A DNA stretch of 64,000 nucleotides from Evansella caseinilytica (GTDB lineage: Bacteria > Bacillota > Bacilli > Bacillales > Salisediminibacteriaceae). Below, piece after piece: positions 17,912-28,197 of the stretch (position 1 is the stretch's first letter; each line of letters begins with the position of its first letter). The position numbers were made by a program, and so were the translations under genes. The DNA lies in contig NZ_FNPI01000019.1 of NCBI RefSeq assembly GCF_900107275.1, positions 1-64,000 on the forward strand. The letters are read 5' to 3'. The notes under the pieces are model-generated. The model was not told the DNA's origin. It was given only the letters and a program-made list of their open reading frames with translations, and did no database searches.

Positions 17912-18994
17912 ATGAGTCAGGAAAACCGCAAGCGCTTCTTCCGCCGGATTGAAGAAAAAGCAAAACAATTGCCGTGGTATGTCGGCGAATATATCGATAA
18001 GCGAAAACGCAAGCTTTCTCCGGCATCACTGCTGAACTATTGCCACGATTTCATCATCTTTTTCGACTGGATCCTTGCAGAACAGATTTTTTCCGGTAAA
18101 CGCCAGGACATCCCTCTCGAAACACTGGAAAAGCTTACGCGGCAGCAAGTGGAAGATTTTTTGGCATTTCTTGAATATCAGCTCGATAATTCACCGTTGA
18201 CTGTCAATCGCAAGCTTTCCGCGCTGAAATCGCTGTTTCATTATTTGCAAAATATCGCTGAAACTCCCGATTTACAGCCGTATTTAACCCGAAATGTCAT
18301 GGCAAAGGTGGAATTGAATAAAATAAAAGAAGATCAGGAAACATTGGCCAACCGCATGGAGGGTAAAATTCTTCGCGGCGATGAATATGAACGGTTCCGG
18401 CAATTTATCGTCCGCGATTATGGCGTTCTTTATCAGGACAATAAAAAAATCGTCAACTTCCATCTTAAAAACCGCGAACGGGATACAGCGATTGTTTCCT
18501 TGATCTTAGGCTCCGGCCTCCGTCTGTCGGAGGTTGCCGGCCTCGACGTGGATGACGTGGATTTCACGAAGCATACGGTGCGAGTCATCCGGAAAGGAAA
18601 CAAGGAGCAATACGTCTATTTCAGTGAACAAGCCGCCGTCGATCTGCAGGAGTACGTGCAATTGCGTAACGGGCGGTATGGAATCAACAAAAGCGTCACC
18701 GCCCTGTTCGTCGCAGCACCGATGGGACCAAAAGGAACAACGAGACGGTTGACAGCCCGGGCGATCGAAAAAATGGTGGAAAAATATGCGGCAGCCTTCG
18801 GAAAGCCGGCGTTATCCGTACATAAGCTGCGCCATTCCTTCGCGACAAGATACCAAAGCGAAAACAACGACATTCCGAAGCTGAGGCGGCAATTAGGACA
18901 TTCATCCGTGCAAACGACAATGATTTATACCCACCTGACAAACAGCGAACTCCAGCAGGCAATTAATAACCTAGATCGTCGCAGAAAAAAATAA
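17912..18994 (+). CDS. tyrosine recombinase, XerS-like
   Basis: The 360-residue enzyme has an N-terminal SAM-like core-binding domain (about residues 10-125) and a C-terminal catalytic domain. The catalytic set is complete: Arg204 in GSGLRLSEV, Lys228 in RKGNK, His304/Arg307 in HKLRH, His330 in LGHSS and the nucleophile Tyr339 in MIYTH. The long insert between the domains and total length resemble single-recombinase XerS rather than XerC/XerD (about 300). RBS GGAGAG precedes the ATG at 17912. No phage genes are nearby, which favours a chromosomal or housekeeping role over a phage integrase. Confidence 0.85.
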   Translation: MSQENRKRFFRRIEEKAKQLPWYVGEYIDKRKRKLSPASLLNYCHDFIIFFDWILAEQIFSGKRQDIPLETLEKLTRQQVEDFLAFLEYQLDNSPLTVNRKLSALKSLFHYLQNIAETPDLQPYLTRNVMAKVELNKIKEDQETLANRMEGKILRGDEYERFRQFIVRDYGVLYQDNKKIVNFHLKNRERDTAIVSLILGSGLRLSEVAGLDVDDVDFTKHTVRVIRKGNKEQYVYFSEQAAVDLQEYVQLRNGRYGINKSVTALFVAAPMGPKGTTRRLTARAIEKMVEKYAAAFGKPALSVHKLRHSFATRYQSENNDIPKLRRQLGHSSVQTTMIYTHLTNSELQQAINNLDRRRKK

Positions 18995-19003
18995 ATAAAC
19001 GAA

Positions 19004-19041
19004 AACAGCAGCTCGTCATCGTACGATGACGAGCTGCTGTT
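19004..19041. terminator. bidirectional terminator between xerS-like gene and gdhA
   Basis: A perfect 38-nt palindrome (arms of 19 nt, left arm beginning AACAGCAGCTCG) is followed by GTTTTTT on the plus strand and preceded by A-rich sequence that serves the minus strand. It separates two convergent genes. Confidence 0.9.
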
Positions 19042-19106
19042 GTTTTTTCATAATCAATCAAATCGACCAATCGGTTTTTCTCTCCGAGTTAAAGTGAGCG
19101 ACAGGA

Positions 19107-20528
<1,422 letters not shown>

Positions 20529-20614
20529 TTAAAATCGACCTGTGTTCCAGAATGCTGGTTGAAAAATTACCGTTATTTCCTTTGTGAACAAGATAGATAT
20601 CTGCTATGAAGTAT

Positions 20615-20642
20615 TTTATAATTAAATAAATCATCTAATCAA
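20615..20642 (-). promoter_or_regulatory. probable SigA promoter of gdhA
   Basis: On the minus strand TTGATT (20642-20637), a 16-bp spacer and TATAAA (20620-20615) lie about 125 bp before gdhA. The surrounding AT-rich spacer between gdhA and gltC, with ATCAATAATCGAT near 20644, is where a LysR-type regulator would bind; I cannot define the site. Confidence 0.5.
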
Positions 20643-20703
20643 TATCAATAATCGATAAGTTTTATGCTTTTTTTAGATTAATCAAAAAAAGGGGGGAGAA
20701 GCT

Positions 20704-21609
20704 GTGGAAATTAGACAATTAATGTATTTCATGGAGGTAGCGAAACGGGAGCATGTCACGGAAGCAGCAGAAGCTCTGCATGTGGCTCAATCAGCTGTGA
20801 GCAGGCAGATTTTTAACCTGGAAAACGAATTAGGTGTGGATCTGTTTATTCGAGAAGGACGCAGAGTGAAACTCACTCCGATCGGAAAGCTGTTTTTAGA
20901 ACGGATAAAACACGCCATGAATGTTCTTGATGATGCCAAACGGGAAGTCCAGGAATATTTGGATCCGGAAAAAGGAACCATTCGTGTCGCTTTTCCGATC
21001 AGCCTCGCCGCATACACACTGCCGACGGTGATCTACGCGTTCCGGATGCGGTATCCGGAAGCGAAATTTCAGCTGAAGCAGGCGCTCTACCGCGATTTGA
21101 TCGACGGGGTAATTAAAGGGGACTACAATATGGCGTTGATCGGTCCTGTCCCGATGGACGAAAAAAAAATTACCCGAAAAATCCTGTTTACTGAAGAGAT
21201 TGTAGCGCTTTTGCCGATTCATCATCGGCTGGCGGAAAACACAGCGATCAATTTGCGCGATCTGAAAGACGATCCGTTTGTGCTGCTGCCGGAAGGCTTT
21301 GTTTTTCGGGATATCGTGATCAATGCCTGCGCAGACCTCGGATTCTATCCCCGCATCGCCTTTGAGGGAGACGATATCGACGCCTTGAAAGGCCTGGTAT
21401 CTGCGGGGCTTGGCGTGACATTGATGCCGGAAGTAACGCTAGTGGACAGTACGCCGCGTTCAACGGTAAAAATACCGCTGCTAGAGCCAAGCGTGACGCG
21501 AACCGTCGGTGTTATCACGCCGTCCGAACGGGGACTGCTGCCGACGGAAGAGCTGTTTTACGCGTTTTTACAGGAATTTTTCGCCAAGCTGAATCATTTT
21601 AAAGATTGA
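20704..21609 (+). CDS. gltC: LysR family regulator, GltC-like
   Basis: The 301-residue protein has the N-terminal winged helix (IRQLMYFMEVAKREHVTEAA ... QSAVSRQIFNLENELGVDLF) and a ligand-binding domain with GTIRVAFPISLAAYTLPTVI, DDPFVLLPEGFVFRD and KGLVSAGLGVTLMPE. These blocks match B. subtilis GltC closely by memory, including length; GltC activates glutamate synthase genes and senses 2-oxoglutarate and glutamate. Here it is divergent from gdhA, not gltAB, so the control target may differ. GTG start behind GGGGGG. Confidence 0.85.
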   Translation: MEIRQLMYFMEVAKREHVTEAAEALHVAQSAVSRQIFNLENELGVDLFIREGRRVKLTPIGKLFLERIKHAMNVLDDAKREVQEYLDPEKGTIRVAFPISLAAYTLPTVIYAFRMRYPEAKFQLKQALYRDLIDGVIKGDYNMALIGPVPMDEKKITRKILFTEEIVALLPIHHRLAENTAINLRDLKDDPFVLLPEGFVFRDIVINACADLGFYPRIAFEGDDIDALKGLVSAGLGVTLMPEVTLVDSTPRSTVKIPLLEPSVTRTVGVITPSERGLLPTEELFYAFLQEFFAKLNHFKD

Positions 21610-21610
21610 T

Positions 21611-22570
21611 TCATGCCAAGCTGAATAGAACCGTTTTCGCTCCAACCAAGGTTGATCCGGTGCTGACGAAATAGAAATTCGATGCTGTGTCCAGTCTAAG
21701 CGGTCCTGTCCACGTGATTGTGTCAAACTGACTGCTGAAAATTCCTGTTGGAGGCACATCGGCAAATGCTGACGTGACAGTTACATTGCCGCGAAACCAT
21801 GTACTAACAATATTTGAATACCCCGCCGCAATTATCGTGCCATCTACCCGAACATCAACCATACGCTGAAGTCTTAAACCAGGTTTGTTAATAATATTGA
21901 TACGGCTATTGAAGATATACGTATTAAGAATCCCCATATGCGGATCAGCCGGATCTCCAATAATGCTCCCTACAACTCTGGCGTTTAATAACTGAAATTC
22001 AATCGTTGTAAAGGGATCAACCGGATCCGTGTTTTGAAAAATGACATCGCCGCTGATAATCGCTCCGTTGGTGTAATTGGTATGTGTGCTTACCGACGTG
22101 CCATTGTCGAATGTGCCGATAACCGTTACCTGACGGGCAACAAAAGCGGGGCCTTGGGTAAGGTAAACATTTTCTTCGGCTTGGTTGGTTTGAATGGTGA
22201 TGTTCCTGGAGACAGATGAATCAAAGTTAGCTAAGTCTGCGTTGCCAAGCACCCATGGTCCCAGCCCAAGCAATTGTATATGCCTGGCCGGCGGGATGAC
22301 AATGTCTTCGTCAAACACAGAATTTGCTGCGATCAAAATAATGATCCGAGCCCTCATGCCGAACGTGACGGCCAGCGGACTGTTGACTGCGGCATCAATG
22401 GCCGCCTGCAGGGAATTAAACGGATCGGAAGGTGTTCCATCTCCTGGCCCGGGAGCACTGGAATCCGCCCATATAACCGTCTCTTCTCCCCATAGAAATA
22501 TTCCTGGCCCCGGTGGTCCGGGTGGCCCTTGTGGTCCCGGTGGTCCCGGCGGTCCTGGTCTTGTTCCCAT
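21611..22570 (-). CDS. collagen-like spore surface protein with beta-helix-type C-terminal domain
   Basis: The 319-residue protein has seven Gly-X-Y triplets at residues 5-23 (PGPPGPPGPQGPPGPPGPG). The rest is rich in Val, Ile, Asn and Thr and has the look of a right-handed beta helix (NITIQTNQAEENVYLTQGPA, GAIISGDVIFQNT, GSIIGDPADP). No signal peptide or membrane segment is present. Short collagen-like repeats joined to beta-rich tips are typical of exosporium or coat fibres made in the mother cell, so I infer a spore surface role. A possible SigK -10 lies upstream. The gene converges on gltC with one base between the stops. Confidence 0.7.
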   Translation of the reverse strand: MGTRPGPPGPPGPQGPPGPPGPGIFLWGEETVIWADSSAPGPGDGTPSDPFNSLQAAIDAAVNSPLAVTFGMRARIIILIAANSVFDEDIVIPPARHIQLLGLGPWVLGNADLANFDSSVSRNITIQTNQAEENVYLTQGPAFVARQVTVIGTFDNGTSVSTHTNYTNGAIISGDVIFQNTDPVDPFTTIEFQLLNARVVGSIIGDPADPHMGILNTYIFNSRINIINKPGLRLQRMVDVRVDGTIIAAGYSNIVSTWFRGNVTVTSAFADVPPTGIFSSQFDTITWTGPLRLDTASNFYFVSTGSTLVGAKTVLFSLA

Positions 22571-22598
22571 ATCTGCTCACCCCTTTAGTTGTTTGCTG

Positions 22599-22607
22599 TA
22601 TTTTATG
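22599..22607 (-). promoter_or_regulatory. possible SigK -10 element before the collagen-like gene
   Basis: CATAAAATA on the minus strand matches the late mother-cell pattern CATANNNTA, 29 bp upstream of the start codon. The -35 is not convincing. Confidence 0.35.
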
Positions 22608-22751
22608 ATGCATGAAAAAAGCCGCTTGGATAAATATCATTCGGAAAAAGAAACAGGCTGAATACATATATATTTTGACCTATACTGTCAGATATTGATC
22701 ATCATACGAATATAGAAACGTTTAAAAATTGATACAAAGGAGAAGGTTCAT

Positions 22752-23822
22752 TTGGCAACACATACTATTGTCGGTATCATGGTTCGCCGGAGAGAGCAAC
22801 AAAAATCAGTATTAAAAACATACAGTCGCTATAATAATCTGAATATTCGGCTCGCCACTTTCACTAAAAGTGATATTGATTGGAAAAAGAATAGAATATG
22901 TGCTTTTTATATGAAAAATAACACAGTGAAGAATGAAATCATCCCTTTTCCGGAAATAATCTATAATCGATGCTACATGTTCCGGGAAAAAAGGATCCAT
23001 CGTATAGAGAAAAGGAGCATCGTATATAATCGTACTACTCGTTTTAACAAATGGAAAATATATCGTATTCTCAAGCAATCAATGTTGAAAGAATACCTTC
23101 CTTGGACTCGCTTATACAAAAAAAAATTATTGCATAAAGCAATTCAGAAAAGCAATGTGATCTTTCTCAAGCCGTGCATCGGACATCAAGGAAAAGGAAT
23201 TTACCGTTTAGAACGGTCAAATGATGTTATAAAAATTTCACAAGACAGCTTGCCACCGAGGTATATTTGGGACTTGAACGACAACGGCTTTTCCGATAAA
23301 GTGAACCGTTTGCTAAAAGAAGAGCAATATATTCTTCAAAATGGAATTCCACTAGCACAAATCAATGAGCGCCATTTTGATTTACGAGTACTTGTACAAA
23401 AAAACATGAGCGGAAACTGGGGAGTAACAAACATTGTCAGTCGGGAAGCATATTTGAATTATTACAATACAAGTATCTTTGAACGCATTCATTTAGCGGA
23501 ATCTTTTTTGGAATCAATGTTTTTGGCAAACGAACTGAACATTGTATTGGACACACTCCGAAGCGTAAGTGTTAAGGGGGCGGTAATTCTAGATGAAAAG
23601 ATTGGTCCGCTGGCAGAGTTAAGCCTTGATTACAGCATAGATATAGTAGGTAAAATTTGGCTGATCGAAGTTAATGGTAAACCTCAAAAAAGTATTTATA
23701 ACAGTATATTGAGTTTTCAAGAGCGAAGTGCCGTTTATCGGAATCCGCTTGAATATGCTTTATTTTTAAAAAATATAACGTGTTGGGAAAACGATGAATT
23801 GGATGAATCAAAAAATGCGTAA
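22752..23822 (+). CDS. YheC/YheD-type ATP-grasp spore-associated protein
   Basis: The 356-residue protein starts at TTG with AAGGAGAAGG upstream. It opens with a short beta-rich domain and continues with an ATP-grasp-like fold: VIFLKPCIGHQGKGIYRLE (nucleotide lysine and glycine loop), RHFDLRVLVQKN and the metal site WLIEVNGKPQKS. This layout is that of the YheC/YheD family found in spore coats of Bacillus. The substrate is unknown. The coding sequence is visibly richer in A and T than its neighbours, and Lys/Asn/Ile content is high, which may mark transfer. Confidence 0.75.
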   Translation: MATHTIVGIMVRRREQQKSVLKTYSRYNNLNIRLATFTKSDIDWKKNRICAFYMKNNTVKNEIIPFPEIIYNRCYMFREKRIHRIEKRSIVYNRTTRFNKWKIYRILKQSMLKEYLPWTRLYKKKLLHKAIQKSNVIFLKPCIGHQGKGIYRLERSNDVIKISQDSLPPRYIWDLNDNGFSDKVNRLLKEEQYILQNGIPLAQINERHFDLRVLVQKNMSGNWGVTNIVSREAYLNYYNTSIFERIHLAESFLESMFLANELNIVLDTLRSVSVKGAVILDEKIGPLAELSLDYSIDIVGKIWLIEVNGKPQKSIYNSILSFQERSAVYRNPLEYALFLKNITCWENDELDESKNA

Positions 23823-23868
23823 ACACACATCCACAAAGTATATCCGGGAACCCCCTCTTGAGATATAC

Positions 23869-23885
23869 TTTAGTTTACATAATAT
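23869..23885. repeat. 17-bp direct repeat, left copy
   Basis: TTTAGTTTACATAATAT occurs here and, in the same orientation, at 28198-28214. The two copies bracket germinant receptor operon 3 and its two small leader frames. Confidence 0.6.
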
Positions 23886-23915
23886 AAATTATAAGAACAA
23901 ATAGATCGACAGCTT

Positions 23916-23958
23916 TTCTGTCTCAAAATATTAAGATTGCTACTGTTTTGAGACAGAA
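23916..23958. terminator. 13-bp hairpin between convergent YheC/D-type gene and gerC
   Basis: TTCTGTCTCAAAA pairs perfectly with TTTTGAGACAGAA across a 17-nt loop. The TGTCTCAAAA arm resembles the dispersed hairpin family. It can end transcripts from both sides. Confidence 0.7.
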
Positions 23959-23995
23959 TTAAAATCAAATGTCATTATAATAATATTTATTATTG

Positions 23996-25134
23996 TTAAT
24001 CTCCGATTTTCTTTTTATCCAGCATCGATTTTTGACCTGTTTGCTCCATTTCGACAGCTACGTTTATCTTGACAGCAGCCTCTCTCCAACCTGCGTCTTC
24101 CCAGTGTAAGGAGTTATAGTATTCCCGATCCTCCACCCAAATGCGCTGCCCTAAAAACCACGGTTCCACATTGATCTTCTTCATGTCATCGATGGCCTGC
24201 TCAATGTCTTTCTTCATCTCTAGTTCCAGCTGTTTCGTTAGTTCATCCAAATGCCTTTCAGTTGTTTCAAAGTGATATTCAGAAATATGAACCAGCTCCC
24301 CTTCCCCGGCAATGTCCAAAGTTATTTCAGCGGGCGTTGTTTTGGAAATATCGACATTCATTTCTGCATTGATTCTTACTGAAGTGGTCACCTCCATCCC
24401 CTCTTGTTTCAACTTTGTTGTATAATTCATGTTTTCCACTGCTTCCTCCTTCAGCAGTTGACTAATGCCCGCCTCCTTTCCGACTAGTTCGCCAACAAGC
24501 TTTCCTTTATGAATACAGCCATATCTTCAATAAAAATATTTTCCCGGTCACTGTATGCCAAGGGGATGAGACCGGCATTTCCTTTCAGGTTTGAGTCTCT
24601 CCTATACTGAAACAGCTTCACATCCGTCGACCTGGATAATTTTTGATCCGCTTTGAAGAAGCGCTCAATATAGAGAGCAGGCAGATTCACTAACGGAGAT
24701 TCCTGACTGAGAAATTTGTCTGCTTCGATGCGATTGCGAATAATCAACAGCAGTACTTGATTAGCCAGCGGAGCGCGCCGATCCAGCATGTCCAGCACCT
24801 GGCCGATCCCCTCCCTTGCAAGGGTTTCTCCAAACATCACCGTTTTTAAATGGCCAAAAAACAACACCGTCGGAGTCATCGCTTCAATATTTGAAATCGC
24901 TTCCCAAACCGTCGCCCCGGTTTGCGTCAATGTTTCAAACTCGCTCGGTCCAAGCTGCCCTTCAGTTGGTACAATAACCGGCACTTGAACCGTTACGATA
25001 AACTCCCCTTCCTCTGTTTTATCAATAGCCATACCGAGTACCATTGTCCGGTGATCGATTTCTCTGGAGTCAAGCTGACAGCCGGCTGCCGCCGTCAACA
25101 GCGTAAAGAAAAATAGCCACTTCCAAAGCTTCAT
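23996..25134 (-). pseudogene. Ger(x)C family lipoprotein gene of operon 3, broken by a frameshift
   Basis: The first part (25134-24484) has the lipobox TAAAGC and the family N-terminal and central domains up to EDMAVFIKESLLAN, then TAG. The C-terminal domain is in another frame (open from before 24490 to 23996). Reading that frame upstream gives HKGKLVGELVGKEAGISQLL, which is exactly what should follow EDMAVF in this family. A loss of one base near 24510-24520 explains both. Two intact copies in the window (operons 1 and 2) are unbroken here. The start ATG overlaps the gerB stop by one base. The downstream piece still has a GGAGG before a GTG/ATG, so it might be made as a separate fragment. 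Confidence 0.85.
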
Positions 25135-26252
25135 CAACTGTCGCTCGCCCCCTGCCCCTTGTTTTTGCGCACTAGCAAGTAACAAAAAATTCCCATCGGC
25201 AGAACAAGCGTATAAACAAGATTATTGATATTATACGGCTCCCATCCCATGTTGGTGATGGCCGGAGTAAAGAGCGACAACAGGATAATCATCCCGGTGA
25301 CAACCGAGACCAGAATCCAATCCCGCTTGATGCGAAAAGGTATTAATTTTTTTAACAAACTACTCGTAAACCAGATAAAAATTAACGCGCTCTTATAGAA
25401 TGACATCACCCAGACGGTGAGAAAAAAAAGATCCAGCCTTTCAAATAACCCGGTAGCTGAAGTGGCCGTCTGCATTAAAGCAGTGATCGGCGACAGCAGT
25501 GTGATTGCCTGATCGAAGCCGAATACTCCTAAAACAAGCAGCGACACCATGAGATATGTCACCATAATCACGAACAAGCTTGTAGCCATCGGATTGATTA
25601 TTTTCACGTTTTTGTCAACATACGGCAGAAATGCGAGCAACGCAACGACCCCGCCATACCGCGACACCTCGGAAATCGAGCTTTCCATAAAGGTAAGCAA
25701 CTGAAAGTCAAATACCGGACGCACAAACAACCAGCGAAAGTCTTCGGAAAAGAAAAAAAGTGCCAAACTGGCAATCAGAATGATATCATGGAGAAACATC
25801 ACAATGATCATGCGGGAAATAGCTTTGATTCCGTAAAACACCGAAATCCCTGCTATTGCCAGGTACGTCAGCATAATCACATGCTGCTCCGTAGCTTGCA
25901 TTAGATATGTTTGTACAATGATCACTAAACTCTTCGTACCGAATAAGCATGTGTAGAGAGCGCTACAGAAAAAATAAACGAGGACGATATAGTATATCCA
26001 GGAAGGTGCCATTGATTTCAATAGTTGAAATACATCTCTTGTTCCATGCTTATCGGTTGTTTTCTTCAGCAAATAAATAAACAGAAAGTAAGGGATGACT
26101 GCAACGACCACCTTCAACCAGGCGCTCCGGATTTCCGCTGCAGAAACATACGGCAAAAACACAGTGCCAATCGGTATCGTCGAACAGTAGGTAAACGTAA
26201 ATAAACCAGCGCTGCCTATTCCTTTTTTTATTTGCTCAGCATAGATTTTCAT
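25134..26252 (-). CDS. GerB-type spore germination permease, operon 3
   Basis: The 372-residue permease has about ten membrane helices and begins IKKGIGSAGLFTFTYCSTIP. It lies 30 bp after the A subunit and its TGA overlaps the ATG of the broken gerC. It is intact, so the operon appears to have lost only its C subunit. The ligand is unknown. Confidence 0.9.
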   Translation of the reverse strand: MKIYAEQIKKGIGSAGLFTFTYCSTIPIGTVFLPYVSAAEIRSAWLKVVVAVIPYFLFIYLLKKTTDKHGTRDVFQLLKSMAPSWIYYIVLVYFFCSALYTCLFGTKSLVIIVQTYLMQATEQHVIMLTYLAIAGISVFYGIKAISRMIIVMFLHDIILIASLALFFFSEDFRWLFVRPVFDFQLLTFMESSISEVSRYGGVVALLAFLPYVDKNVKIINPMATSLFVIMVTYLMVSLLVLGVFGFDQAITLLSPITALMQTATSATGLFERLDLFFLTVWVMSFYKSALIFIWFTSSLLKKLIPFRIKRDWILVSVVTGMIILLSLFTPAITNMGWEPYNINNLVYTLVLPMGIFCYLLVRKNKGQGASDS

Positions 26253-26282
26253 ACCCTTTCATCCTTACATCTACTGTTTAAA

Positions 26283-27878
26283 TTACCGCTTCGGATAAAA
26301 AAATGTCAGCAATGTTTTCATATCAAATGGTGCAATCGGATACATATACGGACGATCCATTGATTCCAATTTGCAGAGATGAACAAGCAAAAAGCCGACT
26401 GCCAGCACGAGACCGTACAGCCCAATGAGAGAGGAGGAGATGACAAGCGCGTAACGGACAATTCTCCATGAATTGACAAACTCCCAGGATGGCAGCGTAA
26501 AAGTAGCGATAGCGGTAAAAGCGATCACAATCACCATTGTATTGCTGACGATACCGGCGTCTACAGCAGCTTGTCCAATGACGAGACCGCCGACAATGCC
26601 AATCGTCTGGCCGACAAAGCTCGGTAAGCGGATGCTTGCTTCCACGAGGACATCGAGGGCAAACATCATCAAAAAAGCTTCTGCCGCGGCTGGCAACGGA
26701 ATTTGCACTCGGGATTGAGCCACGGTAATTGTCAATGTCGTCGGAATCAGCTCCGGTTGATAAGCGACCAAGGCAACATATAAGGCCGGAAGCGTTGTAC
26801 CGACGAATAAACTCACAAGCCTCATCACCCGGAGAAAGGTTAAATGCCACGGCACGAGAAAAATCTGATCCTCGCTCGTTTCCAGCATATCCATAAAAGT
26901 AACCGGCGCGACAATACAAAACGTCGTATTGTCAACAAATAACACTATTTTTCCCTGAATCAAGGAAAAGGCAGCCAATTCCGGGCGTTCCGTCAATGTC
27001 GCCTGGGGAAAAATAGAATATGGGTCCTTAGAAATCAGTTTCGTCAATTCCCCTTGCGTCAACAAGCTGTCCTTATTATAAGCAGTTAACTTGTTATCGA
27101 TGTACTTCACCATTCCCGGCTGACAGTATTCTTCCAAATATGCCAAGGCAACTTGTGTTTTTGTCAGTGTGCCGATCTGGTAATTCAATGTTTTCAGCCG
27201 CGGATCTTTAATGAATTGGCGCAATATACCGATGTTGGTTTTACTTGTTTCAATAAAGCCAATTTTTGGGCCGTACACTTGATATTCGGTTGTCGGATCC
27301 ATGATCGATCGCTCCTGCTTATCCGCAAGCTGCAGGATGACCGGTTCAGCACCGTCGATATGCAATAATATATTACCGTCAAGAATCGCATCAATCAGAT
27401 GCTGCCAATTTTGCGGCTTCGAGAATTTGCTGACGGATATATATGTGCCTGGTTGATTGATGACATCTCCTGAGCGGATATCTTGTTTCAGGAGCGGTTT
27501 TATCACTTGTTCTTCCAGATCGTTTTCACTGCTGATGCCGCTGATAAAGCAGAGAAAAACGCCGCAACCGTCGCGCATGCGAAACGTTCTTTTTGCAAAA
27601 TCAAAGCTGTTGGAAAAGATGGCGGTGATGTGCTGCTTCACTTCATGAATCTCCGTCGGCGGTTTTTCATCCACAGCAATATATGAACGTAAATAGTTTG
27701 CACAGGAAAGCGAAGGAATCTTTCGGTTTTTCTTATTTTTCCGCCAAAACACCAAACATCTCCCCTGCCGTTTTTTCTTAGTTTTCTGGTTTTCTTGTGA
27801 AAATATACTGCTTTTTCCCAATTCTTTATTCTTCGTCTCCCCTGCTCTGGTGGCCTGATCCGAAGCGATGGATTCCAT
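26283..27878 (-). CDS. GerA-type germinant receptor A subunit, operon 3
   Basis: The product is about 531 residues from the ATG at 27878, which has a weak AAAAGAG; the frame extends to 27917. A basic, Lys/Gln-rich tail (to about residue 60) precedes the cytoplasmic domain (GVFLCFISGISSENDLEEQV, YGPKIGFIETSKTNIGILR). The membrane half has RVMRLVSLFVGTTLPALYVALVA, SRVQIPLPAAAEAFLMMFA and IVGGLVIGQAAVDAGIVSN. It leads the operon A-B-C(broken) and follows two very small frames on the same strand. Confidence 0.88.
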   Translation of the reverse strand: MESIASDQATRAGETKNKELGKSSIFSQENQKTKKKRQGRCLVFWRKNKKNRKIPSLSCANYLRSYIAVDEKPPTEIHEVKQHITAIFSNSFDFAKRTFRMRDGCGVFLCFISGISSENDLEEQVIKPLLKQDIRSGDVINQPGTYISVSKFSKPQNWQHLIDAILDGNILLHIDGAEPVILQLADKQERSIMDPTTEYQVYGPKIGFIETSKTNIGILRQFIKDPRLKTLNYQIGTLTKTQVALAYLEEYCQPGMVKYIDNKLTAYNKDSLLTQGELTKLISKDPYSIFPQATLTERPELAAFSLIQGKIVLFVDNTTFCIVAPVTFMDMLETSEDQIFLVPWHLTFLRVMRLVSLFVGTTLPALYVALVAYQPELIPTTLTITVAQSRVQIPLPAAAEAFLMMFALDVLVEASIRLPSFVGQTIGIVGGLVIGQAAVDAGIVSNTMVIVIAFTAIATFTLPSWEFVNSWRIVRYALVISSSLIGLYGLVLAVGFLLVHLCKLESMDRPYMYPIAPFDMKTLLTFFYPKR

Positions 27879-27930
27879 AACACTCTTTTCGGACAAAAAA
27901 AGAAGCACTGACCACATGTGCGGCAGTGTA

Positions 27931-28035
27931 TTATTCCAGCTCTGCGATTTGCTTTCTATCGAATTCCTGATAGCTTTTCATGCTCCAAGGAAACCAGCTC
28001 TCCACGTAAATTTTCCCCTTTATTTTCATCAATGA
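27931..28035 (-). CDS. 34-codon frame with protein-like composition and only an ATT start
   Basis: Between the 29-residue gene and gerA the minus strand has an open frame that would read DENKKGKIYVESWFPW and on to DRKQIAELE. No ATG, GTG or TTG precedes it in frame, but an ATT at 28035 lies 8 nt behind GGAAGG. The composition is that of a folded small protein. It could be a real gene with a rare start, or a remnant. I do not recognise it. Confidence 0.35.
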   Translation of the reverse strand, partial: SLMKIKGKIYVESWFPWSMKSYQEFDRKQIAELE

Positions 28036-28087
28036 CACGATCCTTCCTATACTATCTGTCGATAAGGGTTGAAGAATAGGAAATAAA

Positions 28088-28177
28088 TTAACTGAATTGA
28101 TAAATCACATAGCCCAAAATAACCAGCCAACTGGAAACCGCAACGAAGACAATCCCCTTCGTGACTTTGGCTTTCAT
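28088..28177 (-). CDS. 29-residue single-helix membrane peptide
   Basis: The ATG has a perfect AAGGAGAGG 10 nt upstream. The peptide starts MKAKVTKG, followed by one membrane helix (IVFVAVSSWLVILGYVIY) and the tail QFS. It is upstream of receptor operon 3 on the same strand and could be part of its transcript. A receptor-associated peptide is possible, but position is the only evidence. Confidence 0.55.
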   Translation of the reverse strand: MKAKVTKGIVFVAVSSWLVILGYVIYQFS

Positions 28178-28197
28178 AATCAAACACCTCTCCTTAT

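Noticed and set aside
17912-18994. Phage integrase and prophage boundary
   Set aside because: No phage genes or tRNA attachment site are near, and size and domain layout fit XerS.
27931-28031. An ATG-started reading at 28031 ahead of gerA
   Set aside because: The ATG frame stops after 17 codons; only the frame one base away is protein-like, and it lacks a normal start.
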